A stretch of DNA of 64,000 nucleotides from Dyadobacter sp. CY261 (lineage in GTDB: Bacteria > Bacteroidota > Bacteroidia > Cytophagales > Spirosomataceae): contig NZ_JAKCPW010000021.1 in the NCBI RefSeq assembly GCF_021440085.1, positions 1 through 64,000 of the forward strand, given 5' to 3'. Of this stretch, positions 8,497 to 17,135 are shown piece after piece. Made by a program: the position numbers and the translations under genes. Under the pieces are notes generated by a model. The model worked only from the letters and a program-made list of their open reading frames with translations, ran no database searches and was not told the origin of the DNA. The number at the start of each line of letters is the position of its first letter. The stretch's first letter is position 1.

Positions 8497-9609
8497 TTAA
8501 AATCTCCTTTTAAAATTCATGAAACTTATTTGATATACCTGAGTTGCTGGATCAGTAAACTGAACCATGGAAAGTCCAAAGTTATTATCATCAGACCCAT
8601 GATTCACTGTATAGGATAGCGCTGGGAGTCCGTTCGAAGAGGGAACCGAAACGGTAGTGGAGGATGTCCCACCCCCATCTCGCTCCCACCAGTTTTCGAT
8701 CGTATAATTGCCCCAATTACCTGTATTCCAATTTCCAACTGAATGGCCAATTTCGTGCCATACCTGATTTCTGAAGTTTTTCCGTTTAAGTTTTCCAAAA
8801 TCCCGATTTGAGATCTCCGTATTGTTAGCACTGCGGATTATTACCTTAAATTCTAGTTTTCCAGATGTCCAGTGCTCAATCGCGTTTAAATCAGTTACTT
8901 GAATGATGCCTCCAAATTCTGCACCTCCATTAAGCCTAGCACCGTTCTGTTCAACATTTTCATCTGTACCAATTACATAAATGTCATTTTCCCATGCATA
9001 TTCTTCATCCACCTTCTGAACAAAAACCCAAACACCGCTATACGCAGATTGAATCATATATCCATTTAAAGCATTCGCCGGGGTATCAGGATAATAATCT
9101 GATGAAGTCCGGCCGCCAGCACCCGCGCCAACAGTGATTGCGTCCGCTTGGAGTACTGCAAGAGGTTCAGAAGTTACTACGTCCGTTACTCTCGCAGTAG
9201 GATTCTCAACCATACGCTCTTCAATTGTTTCAGCTCGCGGATAGAAAATAAGAGGTTCATTATTGTAAACTAGCGGTTTTATTTGCTTAACCAGCGCTTC
9301 CAGTCTTTGCATGGGGGCTTTATATTTTTCTTGGCCTTTATAGTTTGCTATTATATCTCTGATATAAACATTGTAATCGCCATGCTTCTGTTTTAGGCAT
9401 TCTTCTAATACAAACTGTCTAAATTCGGTTTCTTTGGCTAATGACAAAACTTCAACCATGACCTTTAGTTGGAGTTCCCTCAAAGGGCTATTAACAACAT
9501 CGAGAGGACGGTCGCCCTTGTCTTGGACCACGGGCAGTTCATTCTGGCAATTTGTAAGCAATCCCAAGAGGAAGACCGCCATTGGCAAATACTTTAAAGT
9601 TTTTAGCAT
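8497..9609 (-). CDS. lipoprotein with an HEIGH metal-binding-like motif
   Basis: From ATG 9609 the 370-residue product begins with a lipoprotein signal (Met-Leu-Lys-Thr-Leu-Lys ... Leu-Leu-Thr-Asn-Cys). A frame 13 codons longer exists, but the signal starts best here. The N-terminal third (Glu-Phe-Arg-Gln-Phe-Val-Leu, Lys-His-Gly-Asp-Tyr-Asn-Val-Tyr) resembles the matching part of the lipoprotein at 17136-18629. Near the C-terminus Val-Trp-His-Glu-Ile-Gly-His-Ser has the HExxH form of zinc metallopeptidases, followed by a Trp/Asn/Gly-rich tract; a third metal ligand is not obvious. It may be a surface metalloprotease or only a structural lookalike. It is probably co-transcribed with the barrel gene downstream. 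Confidence 0.65.
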   Translation of the reverse strand: MLKTLKYLPMAVFLLGLLTNCQNELPVVQDKGDRPLDVVNSPLRELQLKVMVEVLSLAKETEFRQFVLEECLKQKHGDYNVYIRDIIANYKGQEKYKAPMQRLEALVKQIKPLVYNNEPLIFYPRAETIEERMVENPTARVTDVVTSEPLAVLQADAITVGAGAGGRTSSDYYPDTPANALNGYMIQSAYSGVWVFVQKVDEEYAWENDIYVIGTDENVEQNGARLNGGAEFGGIIQVTDLNAIEHWTSGKLEFKVIIRSANNTEISNRDFGKLKRKNFRNQVWHEIGHSVGNWNTGNWGNYTIENWWERDGGGTSSTTVSVPSSNGLPALSYTVNHGSDDNNFGLSMVQFTDPATQVYQISFMNFKRRF

Positions 9610-9804
9610 AGTTTTTGTAAATTGAGTTGAGAATAATAAAACTTTCACAATATAAAAACTTCTAACTAATCAAGAATTAATTTTATGTTATCTGTTTAAT
9701 TAATTTGATTGTAATACGACTTGATTGTTCGGCGACTCCCTAAGTCCTTATTGATGTTTCTTCTTATGCAAGAATGGAACGATCATATTTGATGACATCG
9801 TTTC

Positions 9805-9823
9805 GGTACACGGGATGGTACAC
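9805..9823 (+). repeat. tandem GGTACAC motif, second copy
   Basis: GGTACAC at 9805-9811 and 9817-9823, again with starts 12 bp apart and followed by AG, 57 bp before a tRNA-Ala 3' remnant. The geometry is the same as at 3018-3036 while the spacer bases differ. This argues for two related but separately inherited attachment sites rather than a recent duplication. Confidence 0.5.
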
Positions 9824-9880
9824 AGAGCTACCTTCGGTTGGACTTACCGCGCAGAGGATCGATATGATATTTGATTTTAT

Positions 9881-9925
9881 TGGTGGAGCTAACCGGTCTA
9901 GAACCGGTGACCTGCTGCATGCCAT
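9881..9925 (-). tRNA. tRNA-Ala(GGC) 3' remnant, second copy
   Basis: Minus-strand reading again gives anticodon loop A-T-G-G-C-A-T, variable region, T arm, acceptor strand and CCA. It differs from the copy at 3095-3139 in the anticodon stem (GCAGC instead of GCAAG) and carries T instead of G at T-loop position 57, a change that would harm a real tRNA. No 5' half is present. I read it as a decayed attachment-site copy from an element that came from a host with a slightly different tRNA-Ala. Confidence 0.75.
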
Positions 9926-10366
9926 ATACTGATAGGAAGAAATGATTGCGGGTTATAGCTTCGCCTCGTCTGTGGCCCAGAATTTTAAACCGATGCCGGA
10001 GTGAGAGCATTCAGCTTACATTCAATCCTGGTAAAAAGGGCTCAACGAGGAGCAATCGTCTTATCCTCGACGACACCGTCCCATGTACAAAAGTTCGAGT
10101 ACGTGCTGCGTAGTGGTTATCGTTCGTAGCTCGGCTGGATGGACTTAAAATTTGAGATGGAAGGTTTCAAGTGTAAGCCGCCGTGTATACGCGGTCGTTT
10201 GCTGAAGTTTCGTCAAGAAGGCGCCTAATAATGGTTTAATTATAACACCTTTTGAACAATAGCCGACCGAAATTAAATTAGTTCCGATCGAATATGAATG
10301 GTCGACTTAGCGCATTCGGTCAAGGCTCGCTACCGAAAACTAAGAAAGTGTTGATAATGAGTATTT

Positions 10367-10374
10367 TACATTTG
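10367..10374 (+). promoter_or_regulatory. Bacteroidota-type -7 element for the VWA gene
   Basis: TACATTTG matches the TAnnTTTG -7 consensus. It is followed directly by GAGATAA and TTATCTC (10374-10380 and 10387-10393), a 7-bp inverted repeat that could be an operator or leader hairpin. The -33 TTTG element is not clear. The gene starts about 75 bp downstream. Confidence 0.4.
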
Positions 10375-10449
10375 AGATAATGTAACTTATCTCGCAGTAT
10401 TATTACATGAGAATGCCTTAATCTCATTGGCCATTAAATCCTCGCTCCT

Positions 10450-13400
10450 ATGTCTTGCTCAAATTGCGGTACCGGCTCATTCAATTCGAATGTCTTCACA
10501 CCTGTTCCTGCCATTCCTATAGTATTGGCTAATGGGACAACCCTCACCAGAGGGAGTGATCAATCTAGTCTGACTGTTTCCAAGCAAGGACATTCAATAC
10601 CATTTATTGGTCCGCAAAATGGCCAAGCAACTTTTTGCACCTGGGGAGATAATTATCTAGCCGTGATGACGCGTGATGGATTTACCGGATCGGAAGTATC
10701 CATTAATATCATTGATACAACCGTTAGTCCAATCGCTTTGCATGGAGTGGTTTTCACAACAAGTATGCCTAGCGATTCTTCTCCGGCGATATCAACCTGC
10801 CCCGGAGATGGAGCAATTGTGGCGATCGTTACTTCTAGGAGCGTGGGCACCGTTTCCGCAAGTCTATTTCAATCGCGAAATGGTTCGTCAGTAGCGACTG
10901 CTGTTGATTTCGTGCCGTCGTTACAAGTATCGGCGAACGCTACTGCCACGCATTTGCAAATTCTTCACGGGACCGAGGTTCAGTTTTCTGTACTGAAGCC
11001 GAAAGCGATTTCGGTCGTTTCGCCCCTGAACGCGGGAAGGGTCCGGTTTGGCGAAGCGGTTACGGGTCAGGGAACAACTGCCGCTCAAAGCACAAAAACC
11101 AAACCGGTAACGATCAAAAACACCGGGAACAATTGTCTTCAGATCAATCAGCTTGTTGACAGCGCGCACTTTAAGGTGCAGATGGCATCCCTCTCTAGAC
11201 CGTTACCCGCAAGATTGGACGCATCGGAGACACTCACATTCGACGTCAAATTTGACCCAGGAAATGTCGCGTCCCTTATAACATTCGACGAGACTATCGC
11301 CATTTCTCCGCAGCCGGAATCCATTAACACCAGGATCGATTGTAACGGAACCGCAAGGCCCGCCAAACGAACGATCGGCTATAGCAATATAAATTTCGGC
11401 TCAGTCCTGGTCGGTGACGACCCAACCCGCACACTGCAAATAACAAACACCGGCGATGTCCCTGTTACAATTAATTTTCCAGCTCCTAGCCTGGGTTCCG
11501 CATTTACATGGGTAGCGCCGTCTCTGGGCACGCAGATCAATGCAGGTGCCAGTCTCTCCATTCAAATAAAATTTAGTCCGACGGCTGTTACAAGCTATTC
11601 TTTGCCCGTTGTGTTTGACGCAAGCACAGCGGCTGGAATTCACCAGGTGACTTTAACGGGAGCGGGATGTTCGCCTAAACCTTCCATGCAGGTGCCAGCT
11701 GTGGCGCCCATTTCTTTCGGACAAATTCAGCAAGGATTCAGAACTATCCGTTCTTTTAAAGTGGCAAATACGGGTAATGGTCCGTTGGTTTTCAGTGCCA
11801 GGATTGTAGCAGCGATTCCGGCAGATAGTCAGTCCGAAACCGAGGCCGGTCTCTTTGGCCTGATGGAGCAGACAGGTGCCTTGTTACTTATGCAATCGGC
11901 TACACTTGAAAACCTTTCTGTGCTGCCCGTATCAAACTGTGGCCCGGGACAAAACGGTTCCGGAGAGCTGCTGATCGGCGTTGTTTTCAATGCAAATCAT
12001 TCAGCCAATGCCGTTTCGGCGGTTCTGGAGCTATACGATCACAATGACAGCACCCTGAGCGCCGTCATGCGATATCAGTTACTTGCCGAAATAACGAACC
12101 CAGTGTCGGTCGACATGGAGATAGTTTTGGACAGATCTGGAAGTATGAATGAATCGTCGGGAAGCCGGAAGAAAATTGACACTGCTCTCGATGCTGCGCG
12201 ACTATTTGCATCATTATTCAGGTCTGACGTCAGCGACAGGCTCGGGTTAGTGCGCTATAACGATGTCCCCGAGGTAGTCACCGTGGATGGTCAAAGTATT
12301 ACCGCATTGACGGCATCCAACCGCACGAATTTCTTAGATGTACTTTCGCTCACCAATTTTAGTCCTTTCGGAAATACCTGTATCGCGGGAGGTATTTTGG
12401 TTGCACAGAACAGCATCAGATCCAATCCGAGGGTGGTTCCTGCCGATCTGCTCAACAAAGTCGTACTTGTGCTCACGGATGGAAAAGATAACGCACCCTA
12501 TCTGAACCCTGATGACGGTAGGTACTATTCCTTATTAGGCGGACCAGGCTTTGATTTGAGTACAGGTTTTCACGATACCGTTGCGCTTCCTGTACCCGGC
12601 GATATCAAGATTTATGCGGTAGGCATCGGAGACAACATCGACAATGGCCGGTTATCGGTGATCGCAACATCTTCCGGCGGCGCCTACCTGCACGCGAGAG
12701 AGTTTCAAGGGCAGGATTATTTCAACCTTGAAAAACATTTCACGCAGGTTTTCATGGAGGCTGTAAATTACGCGGTCATTTCCGATCCCGTTTTTACCAT
12801 TGGACCTCAACAGCAGCACGATTTCCAATTCGAAGTGCTGGAAGGCGATAAAAGCGCCCTCATTGTGATGTACGACAAAGACCACATCAGGATCCCGTTC
12901 TATATCCGAACTCCCGGCGGTATCGAAATAGACGTAACCACCGTTCCGGTCGATTTTGCAATCAGAGCAGGGATCTCGCCTACGGCACGTTTTGTCGAAA
13001 TACTCATGCCCGCAGATAAGCCGGAGATTTATGCCGGGACCTGGACGGTCATTGTAAAGCATCTGGGAAGTGCTTGTGTAGCCAACGAAGCGTTCGTATA
13101 TAGTCAAAAGGAGCGGGACTCGATCCAGCAACTAGAGAAGTACTACGAAACTGGATTCAAGCCTAAATCCTGCAAGGAAGAATTCGGACTGAATGTGTTG
13201 TATGGCATTGCCATCGGGGTCAATTCAGAATTTAGCTTCATTCCATTCGTTACACCGGGCATCGTCAAAACAGGTGAAATGATCCAGCTCACTGCATCCG
13301 TAGAGCAGTTTGGAGGCCCTGTCAGAAACTGTCAGATCAAAGTCGTGGCACAAAAGCCAAATGGCCGCACCAGCGTTCATTATATGGCGGACGATGGGCA

Positions 13401-13707
13401 ACATGGAGACGACCAATCCAACGACGGCTTCTACGGTCTTCCGTTTTTGGGTACGGATCAGTCGGGCACCTATACATTTACGTTCACCTGCTATGGCCAA
13501 TCCAGGGATGGAAAGCCAGTTCAACGTGAGGCCGTGCGCTCCAAATATGTCGAAGGAACGGAGCCGCTCATTCCAGGCAAAGATTCCTATCCCATAACGC
13601 CAGTTGACACGGAGGACTGCTGCCGGAAAAATTCAAGAATTCTGAACCTGATTGCTCTGCTTCTGACCATTATATTGGCCATATTGTTATACTTAATCCT
13701 CAAATAA
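10450..13707 (+). CDS. tail-anchored VWA protein with ASH/Hydin-like repeats
   Basis: The 1085-residue protein has no signal peptide (it starts Met-Ser-Cys-Ser-Asn-Cys-Gly-Thr-Gly) but ends in a 20-odd-residue hydrophobic helix, so it looks C-tail anchored. Residues about 215-550 contain three immunoglobulin-like repeats of the ASPM/SPD-2/Hydin (choice-of-anchor D) type, each with the Thr-Ile/Val-x-Asn-Thr-Gly signature. Residues about 555-770 are a von Willebrand factor A domain with an intact MIDAS: Asp561-x-Ser563-x-Ser565 and Thr676-Asp677-Gly678. A further beta domain (about 930-1040, Asp-Asp-Gly-Gln-His-Gly-Asp-Asp) precedes the helix. It is probably a large adhesion or scaffolding protein. 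It lies 250 bp upstream of the RiPP operon on the same strand; a shared role is possible but unproven. Confidence 0.8.
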   Translation: MSCSNCGTGSFNSNVFTPVPAIPIVLANGTTLTRGSDQSSLTVSKQGHSIPFIGPQNGQATFCTWGDNYLAVMTRDGFTGSEVSINIIDTTVSPIALHGVVFTTSMPSDSSPAISTCPGDGAIVAIVTSRSVGTVSASLFQSRNGSSVATAVDFVPSLQVSANATATHLQILHGTEVQFSVLKPKAISVVSPLNAGRVRFGEAVTGQGTTAAQSTKTKPVTIKNTGNNCLQINQLVDSAHFKVQMASLSRPLPARLDASETLTFDVKFDPGNVASLITFDETIAISPQPESINTRIDCNGTARPAKRTIGYSNINFGSVLVGDDPTRTLQITNTGDVPVTINFPAPSLGSAFTWVAPSLGTQINAGASLSIQIKFSPTAVTSYSLPVVFDASTAAGIHQVTLTGAGCSPKPSMQVPAVAPISFGQIQQGFRTIRSFKVANTGNGPLVFSARIVAAIPADSQSETEAGLFGLMEQTGALLLMQSATLENLSVLPVSNCGPGQNGSGELLIGVVFNANHSANAVSAVLELYDHNDSTLSAVMRYQLLAEITNPVSVDMEIVLDRSGSMNESSGSRKKIDTALDAARLFASLFRSDVSDRLGLVRYNDVPEVVTVDGQSITALTASNRTNFLDVLSLTNFSPFGNTCIAGGILVAQNSIRSNPRVVPADLLNKVVLVLTDGKDNAPYLNPDDGRYYSLLGGPGFDLSTGFHDTVALPVPGDIKIYAVGIGDNIDNGRLSVIATSSGGAYLHAREFQGQDYFNLEKHFTQVFMEAVNYAVISDPVFTIGPQQQHDFQFEVLEGDKSALIVMYDKDHIRIPFYIRTPGGIEIDVTTVPVDFAIRAGISPTARFVEILMPADKPEIYAGTWTVIVKHLGSACVANEAFVYSQKERDSIQQLEKYYETGFKPKSCKEEFGLNVLYGIAIGVNSEFSFIPFVTPGIVKTGEMIQLTASVEQFGGPVRNCQIKVVAQKPNGRTSVHYMADDGQHGDDQSNDGFYGLPFLGTDQSGTYTFTFTCYGQSRDGKPVQREAVRSKYVEGTEPLIPGKDSYPITPVDTEDCCRKNSRILNLIALLLTIILAILLYLILK

Positions 13708-13915
13708 GACTAACGGTAATTTTAAAGATATTGATACTGGCCCAGGGGCAAGTGTTCCTGATAAACCTATTGGAGTTTTCGGCCTAATAAGCTGTGATTG
13801 CGAGCACTAGGCGATGGTGCATCAATGAAGTATCGTTAAGTTTTTGGTTTTGACTTGACACAAAAAATTATTGTTAATTTAACAAAAAGGTAGTTTTTTC
13901 TTGAACTGAAATTGC

Positions 13916-13923
13916 TACATTGG
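13916..13923 (+). promoter_or_regulatory. possible -7 element of the RiPP operon
   Basis: TACATTGG is one base from the Bacteroidota TAnnTTTG -7 element and lies about 37 bp upstream of the precursor start. A T-rich tract at 13894-13899 sits where the -33 element would be. The match is weak, but the operon needs a promoter in this 250-bp gap. Confidence 0.3.
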
Positions 13924-13959
13924 AGAACAAAAAAGTAATCCCGGGAAACTAAATCTAAA

Positions 13960-14181
13960 ATGCAGATGGAAGTAGAAGTACAAGCTTTAAGAAGTAAACC
14001 CTCATTGTCGGATAGAGCTCAAATCGTTCGTGACCGCTTCAAAACCTTAACTCCGGAAGAAAAAGCGAGTATCTTCCAACTTACTCCTAAGCAAATCGAA
14101 TCTGGGTACAGCTCCGACCACGTGGTCGGCTTTTGCCAATGGGAGCAAAAATGGGAGCAATGGCAGCAAAGTCAGTGGTAA
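13960..14181 (+). CDS. candidate RiPP precursor peptide with Trp-rich core
   Basis: The 73-residue peptide has a helical, charged N-terminal leader-like region (residues 1 to about 50) and a sharply different tail. The last residues read Cys-Gln-Trp-Glu-Gln-Lys-Trp-Glu-Gln-Trp-Gln-Gln-Ser-Gln-Trp, giving repeated Trp-x-Gln units. A small gene directly upstream of a GrrM/OscB-like radical SAM/SPASM enzyme is the classic position of a ribosomally made, post-translationally modified peptide precursor. Enzymes of that class join an aromatic side chain to the residue two positions on, forming three-residue cyclophanes. Trp-Glu-Gln, Trp-Glu-Gln and Trp-Gln-Gln fit that aromatic-X2-X3 rule. The tail sequence and context are seen; the modification is inferred. 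No protease or exporter gene is adjacent. Confidence 0.7.
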   Translation: MQMEVEVQALRSKPSLSDRAQIVRDRFKTLTPEEKASIFQLTPKQIESGYSSDHVVGFCQWEQKWEQWQQSQW

Positions 14182-14247
14182 AAATATGTCCGTTTTTCAG
14201 TGACACTTCTATAATTGAGGACAGCGACCTTGTTTCCTAAGAGTAAG

Positions 14248-15372
14248 ATGGCTTATCGAAGAACATTGCTAATTTTGCAGCCCACTCCCTTTTGCAACAT
14301 AGACTGCAGCTATTGCTACCTCCCAAGCCGAATGTCGACTAAGCGGATGGATTTGAAGGTCGTGAAAAAGATTGCCGAAGAGGTGTTTTCAAGTTCTTTC
14401 ATTTCAAAACCAGTTGATTTCCTTTGGCATTTGGGTGAGCCACTAGCACTGCCAATCTCCTTTTACGAAGACGCATTTACTTTAATAAAAGAGATTAACA
14501 AGGAGTACTTTGTTGAATATTCATTGACTTTTCAGACCAATGCAATGCTTCTTAATGAAAGCTGGATTGATCTAATCAAAAGACATCAAGTTAATATAGG
14601 CGTGAGTATTGATGGCCCCGCTTTTCTGCATGATAAGAAAAGGGTCGATAGGAAAAACCGGGGGACTCATGCGCAGGTAATGAACGGAGTGCGGCTACTT
14701 CAGGCTAATGGTATTCCGTTTGGTGTAATTGCTGTTATAACTAATGATAGTCTAAATTACGCTAATGAAATTTGTGATTTTTTTCTAGATAACAACATTT
14801 ACAACATCGGTTTTAATATCGATGAGATGGATGGTATTAACAAATCAAGTACTTTCCGGGATGTAGAAGCCGGGCTTTACAAGTCGTTTATAAAAACGTT
14901 ATTTGATAGATCCGTTGCTTCCAAAGGACTGTTTAAGATAAGGGAGTTTTGGGTGAACATCCGTCCCTTTACTGTAGATATCCAAAATCCATTTAATACA
15001 ACCAACAATCCTTTCGCAATTCTAAACTTTGATTGCCATGGCAATTATAGTACTTTCTGCCCTGAACTTATTGGGGTCGAAGATTTGCAGTACAATAACT
15101 TTATCATGGGTAACATTGTGACAGACGGCCTTGCGGCCATAAGGTCGAGTCCCCTGTTTTTGCGCATGCACGAGGAAATACAAGTCGGGGTAAATAGTTG
15201 CCGGGATAATTGCGACTATTGGTCGTTTTGTGGAGGGGGAGCTCCATCTAACAAATATTTTGAAAATGGAAGTTTCTCCAGTACGGAAACAATCGCATGC
15301 AAATATCAGAAACAAATTGTCGTTGATGTCCTCGCAGAACATTTTGAGAAACAATTTGCCATCGAAGTATAG
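14248..15372 (+). CDS. radical SAM/SPASM peptide maturase, GrrM/OscB-like
   Basis: The protein (374 residues from ATG 14248; TTG 14215 would add 11) opens with Leu-Leu-Ile-Leu-Gln-Pro-Thr-Pro-Phe-Cys and the radical SAM motif Cys-x3-Cys-x2-Cys (Cys27, Cys31 and Cys34 counted from the longer start). Trp-His-Leu-Gly-Glu-Pro-Leu-Ala-Leu-Pro matches the family's Trp-His-x-Gly-Glu-Pro segment. The C-terminal SPASM region shows Cys-Arg-Asp-Asn-Cys-Asp-Tyr-Trp-Ser-Phe-Cys-Gly-Gly-Gly, typical of cyclophane-forming maturases of the GrrM/OscB group. Such enzymes use S-adenosylmethionine and several Fe-S clusters to crosslink side chains in a RiPP precursor. The gene starts 66 bp after the precursor and its stop abuts the next ATG. 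Substrate assignment rests on adjacency. Confidence 0.85.
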   Translation: MAYRRTLLILQPTPFCNIDCSYCYLPSRMSTKRMDLKVVKKIAEEVFSSSFISKPVDFLWHLGEPLALPISFYEDAFTLIKEINKEYFVEYSLTFQTNAMLLNESWIDLIKRHQVNIGVSIDGPAFLHDKKRVDRKNRGTHAQVMNGVRLLQANGIPFGVIAVITNDSLNYANEICDFFLDNNIYNIGFNIDEMDGINKSSTFRDVEAGLYKSFIKTLFDRSVASKGLFKIREFWVNIRPFTVDIQNPFNTTNNPFAILNFDCHGNYSTFCPELIGVEDLQYNNFIMGNIVTDGLAAIRSSPLFLRMHEEIQVGVNSCRDNCDYWSFCGGGAPSNKYFENGSFSSTETIACKYQKQIVVDVLAEHFEKQFAIEV

Positions 15373-16770
15373 ATGACGAAACGAATTATCCCGGTAGCTC
15401 TTTTTGTCTACAACCGCAGGGACACTGTTGAAACCTTGTTAGATTGTCTTAAATCAGAGGGGATACCGCTGCTTTACGTTTTTAGTGATGGTCCCAAAGA
15501 TGATTTGGATCAAATTAAAGTCGATCAAGTGCGTGAAGTAATTTCTGCGATCGACTGGTGCGAGGTGGTTGTTTTTGAAAGACCAGTCAATTTTGGACTG
15601 GGACGGTCTCAGATACAGGGGATATCAGAAGTGTTGTCTAGACATTACGCCGCCTTGATTTTTGAAGATGACCTCTTTTTTGTCAAAGGCACTTATAGCT
15701 ACTTGGTATCAGCGCTGGAATTCTACGAAAATGCTCCTGAGGTGATGAGTGTAACAGGATGGACTCACCCTCTGATAACTCCTAAGAATTTACATGGAAA
15801 TCCCTATTTTGACGGTAAGTCTGAATGCTGGGGTTGGGGCACTTGGTCGCGGGCTTGGAAAGGAATGGAGCGAAGTGCGCTCGAGATTTATAGCGAGTGC
15901 CTGAGCCGTGGAATTGATGTGGAAAAATATGGCTCGGATATGCCCAAGATGGCATTGGAGGCCGCTGACAAGAATTTATGGGCTGTCCGCTGGTGGTACC
16001 TTCATATGCTAAATGATGGCCTTTGTTTGAGACCCCCTCATACACTCATCGAAACCAGCGGGTTCGATGGCCGCGGAACGACAGTTAATCCAACAATGGC
16101 AATTTGGAGAAACCCGCAATTAACAGACTGTCCAAGTATTCCGGAACACTATCCAGAACCAATCGAAAATATTGATTGCAAAAAATTATGGCGCAACGCC
16201 GTCGATCGTACGCCCGTCAAATATTCCGGGGTATATTCTCCCAAGGGATATGAGCTGGGTACGGGCATTTGGCAGTTTCAAAATTTTTTAATGGAGGTTG
16301 AAACTGAATATTTACTGGCGATGGCACTAAGGAATGGATTTGACGGCGCTCGTAATGGGCAACACAACGGTCGATATAATTTAGCGGTCTTTATTAGAGA
16401 TGATGAAATGCTTCAATTATTAAGGTCGCGATTGTTGTTGACGCTGGAAACTTTAAATGTTTCTTTTCAAAAAGCAGAAACTACGGAAACATTGGAATTC
16501 TATTCGTATCAAACTGGTCATTTTGTTCGAACGCATTCTGATAAGCCCGCCCAAGTCGGGAGAGACCTTTATACCAACTACAAAATACTTATTTACTTGA
16601 ACAGTGACTTCGAGGGAGGTTCAACCTATTTTGACACACTTGATCTAAAAGTAAATCCTGGCAAAGGAGGCGCAATTATCTTCAACACAGATTTATCACA
16701 TAGCGGTCTAGAGGTTCTGCGCGGAGCAAAGTATATACTCTGTTTACGTTTCCGATCTGGGATTTTGTAA
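15373..16770 (+). CDS. glycosyltransferase fused to a 2-oxoglutarate/Fe(II) oxygenase
   Basis: The 465-residue protein has two catalytic parts. Residues about 1-300 are a GT-A-fold glycosyltransferase: Val-Ala-Leu-Phe-Val-Tyr-Asn-Arg start, Asn-Phe-Gly-Leu-Gly-Arg, and the Phe-Glu-Asp-Asp metal-nucleotide motif near residue 97. Residues about 340-465 are a prolyl-4-hydroxylase-like dioxygenase with His388-x-Asp390, a distal His443 and a basic residue (Lys453) placed to hold 2-oxoglutarate. The start codon immediately follows the radical SAM stop, so the two are co-translated or tightly coupled. The likely role is to hydroxylate and glycosylate the modified precursor or another shared target; order and substrate are inference. 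The fusion in a precursor/radical SAM operon is unusual in my experience. Confidence 0.75.
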   Translation: MTKRIIPVALFVYNRRDTVETLLDCLKSEGIPLLYVFSDGPKDDLDQIKVDQVREVISAIDWCEVVVFERPVNFGLGRSQIQGISEVLSRHYAALIFEDDLFFVKGTYSYLVSALEFYENAPEVMSVTGWTHPLITPKNLHGNPYFDGKSECWGWGTWSRAWKGMERSALEIYSECLSRGIDVEKYGSDMPKMALEAADKNLWAVRWWYLHMLNDGLCLRPPHTLIETSGFDGRGTTVNPTMAIWRNPQLTDCPSIPEHYPEPIENIDCKKLWRNAVDRTPVKYSGVYSPKGYELGTGIWQFQNFLMEVETEYLLAMALRNGFDGARNGQHNGRYNLAVFIRDDEMLQLLRSRLLLTLETLNVSFQKAETTETLEFYSYQTGHFVRTHSDKPAQVGRDLYTNYKILIYLNSDFEGGSTYFDTLDLKVNPGKGGAIIFNTDLSHSGLEVLRGAKYILCLRFRSGIL

Positions 16771-16863
16771 AATTGGACCTGTGGATCCATACTCGTGAGC
16801 ATGTTGCTTTGGCTTGTTATATCACAGGTCAAGCGCCGACGATTTAGTGGAATTGTACAGTTT

Positions 16864-16939
16864 AGCAGGTCAGGCGGTCCATCGAAGGAGGACAGCGGCT
16901 CTCGCCGCCAATAATATCCTCTTTGATGACCTGCCTGCT
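16864..16939 (+). other. long imperfect inverted repeat downstream of the RiPP operon
   Basis: Three nested arms pair in order: AGCAGG...CAGG with CCTG...CCTGCT, CATCGAAGGAGGA with TCCTCTTTGATG, and GCGGC with GCCGC. Together they form a 76-nt hairpin with small bulges, about 95 bp after the oxygenase stop. No long U-run follows on the plus strand, so it is not a simple intrinsic terminator. It may protect a 3' end, encode a small RNA, or be a relic of a mobile repeat. The flanking 16771-17135 holds no gene. Confidence 0.45.
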
Positions 16940-17135
16940 TCTGCTTATATATATTTAAAGTTTCCATAAAGGGGAAGAATGTCACATCAAGCTAATCAAA
17001 CGTAGATTTTGTGTAAGCTTTCCCGGATTGTTGAGAACTGTAACAAAGCGCCTCTACTCGATTTCCTTGTTCGACGATGTAGCGCTAAAAACAATTAAGC
17101 CAATAGTCGGAAGCTACATGGCTACTAGATAGCGG

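Larger units (their letters stand above)
9649..10366. other. gene-free stretch with att-like remnant
   Basis: About 720 bp without a supported gene. It holds the second tandem GGTACAC motif (9805-9823) and the second tRNA-Ala 3' remnant (9881-9925). The rest, up to the VWA gene's promoter, shows no coding frame worth calling. Confidence 0.4.

Noticed and set aside
12652-13131. 159-codon minus-strand frame inside the VWA gene
   Set aside because: Antisense shadow of a gene with clear domain motifs.
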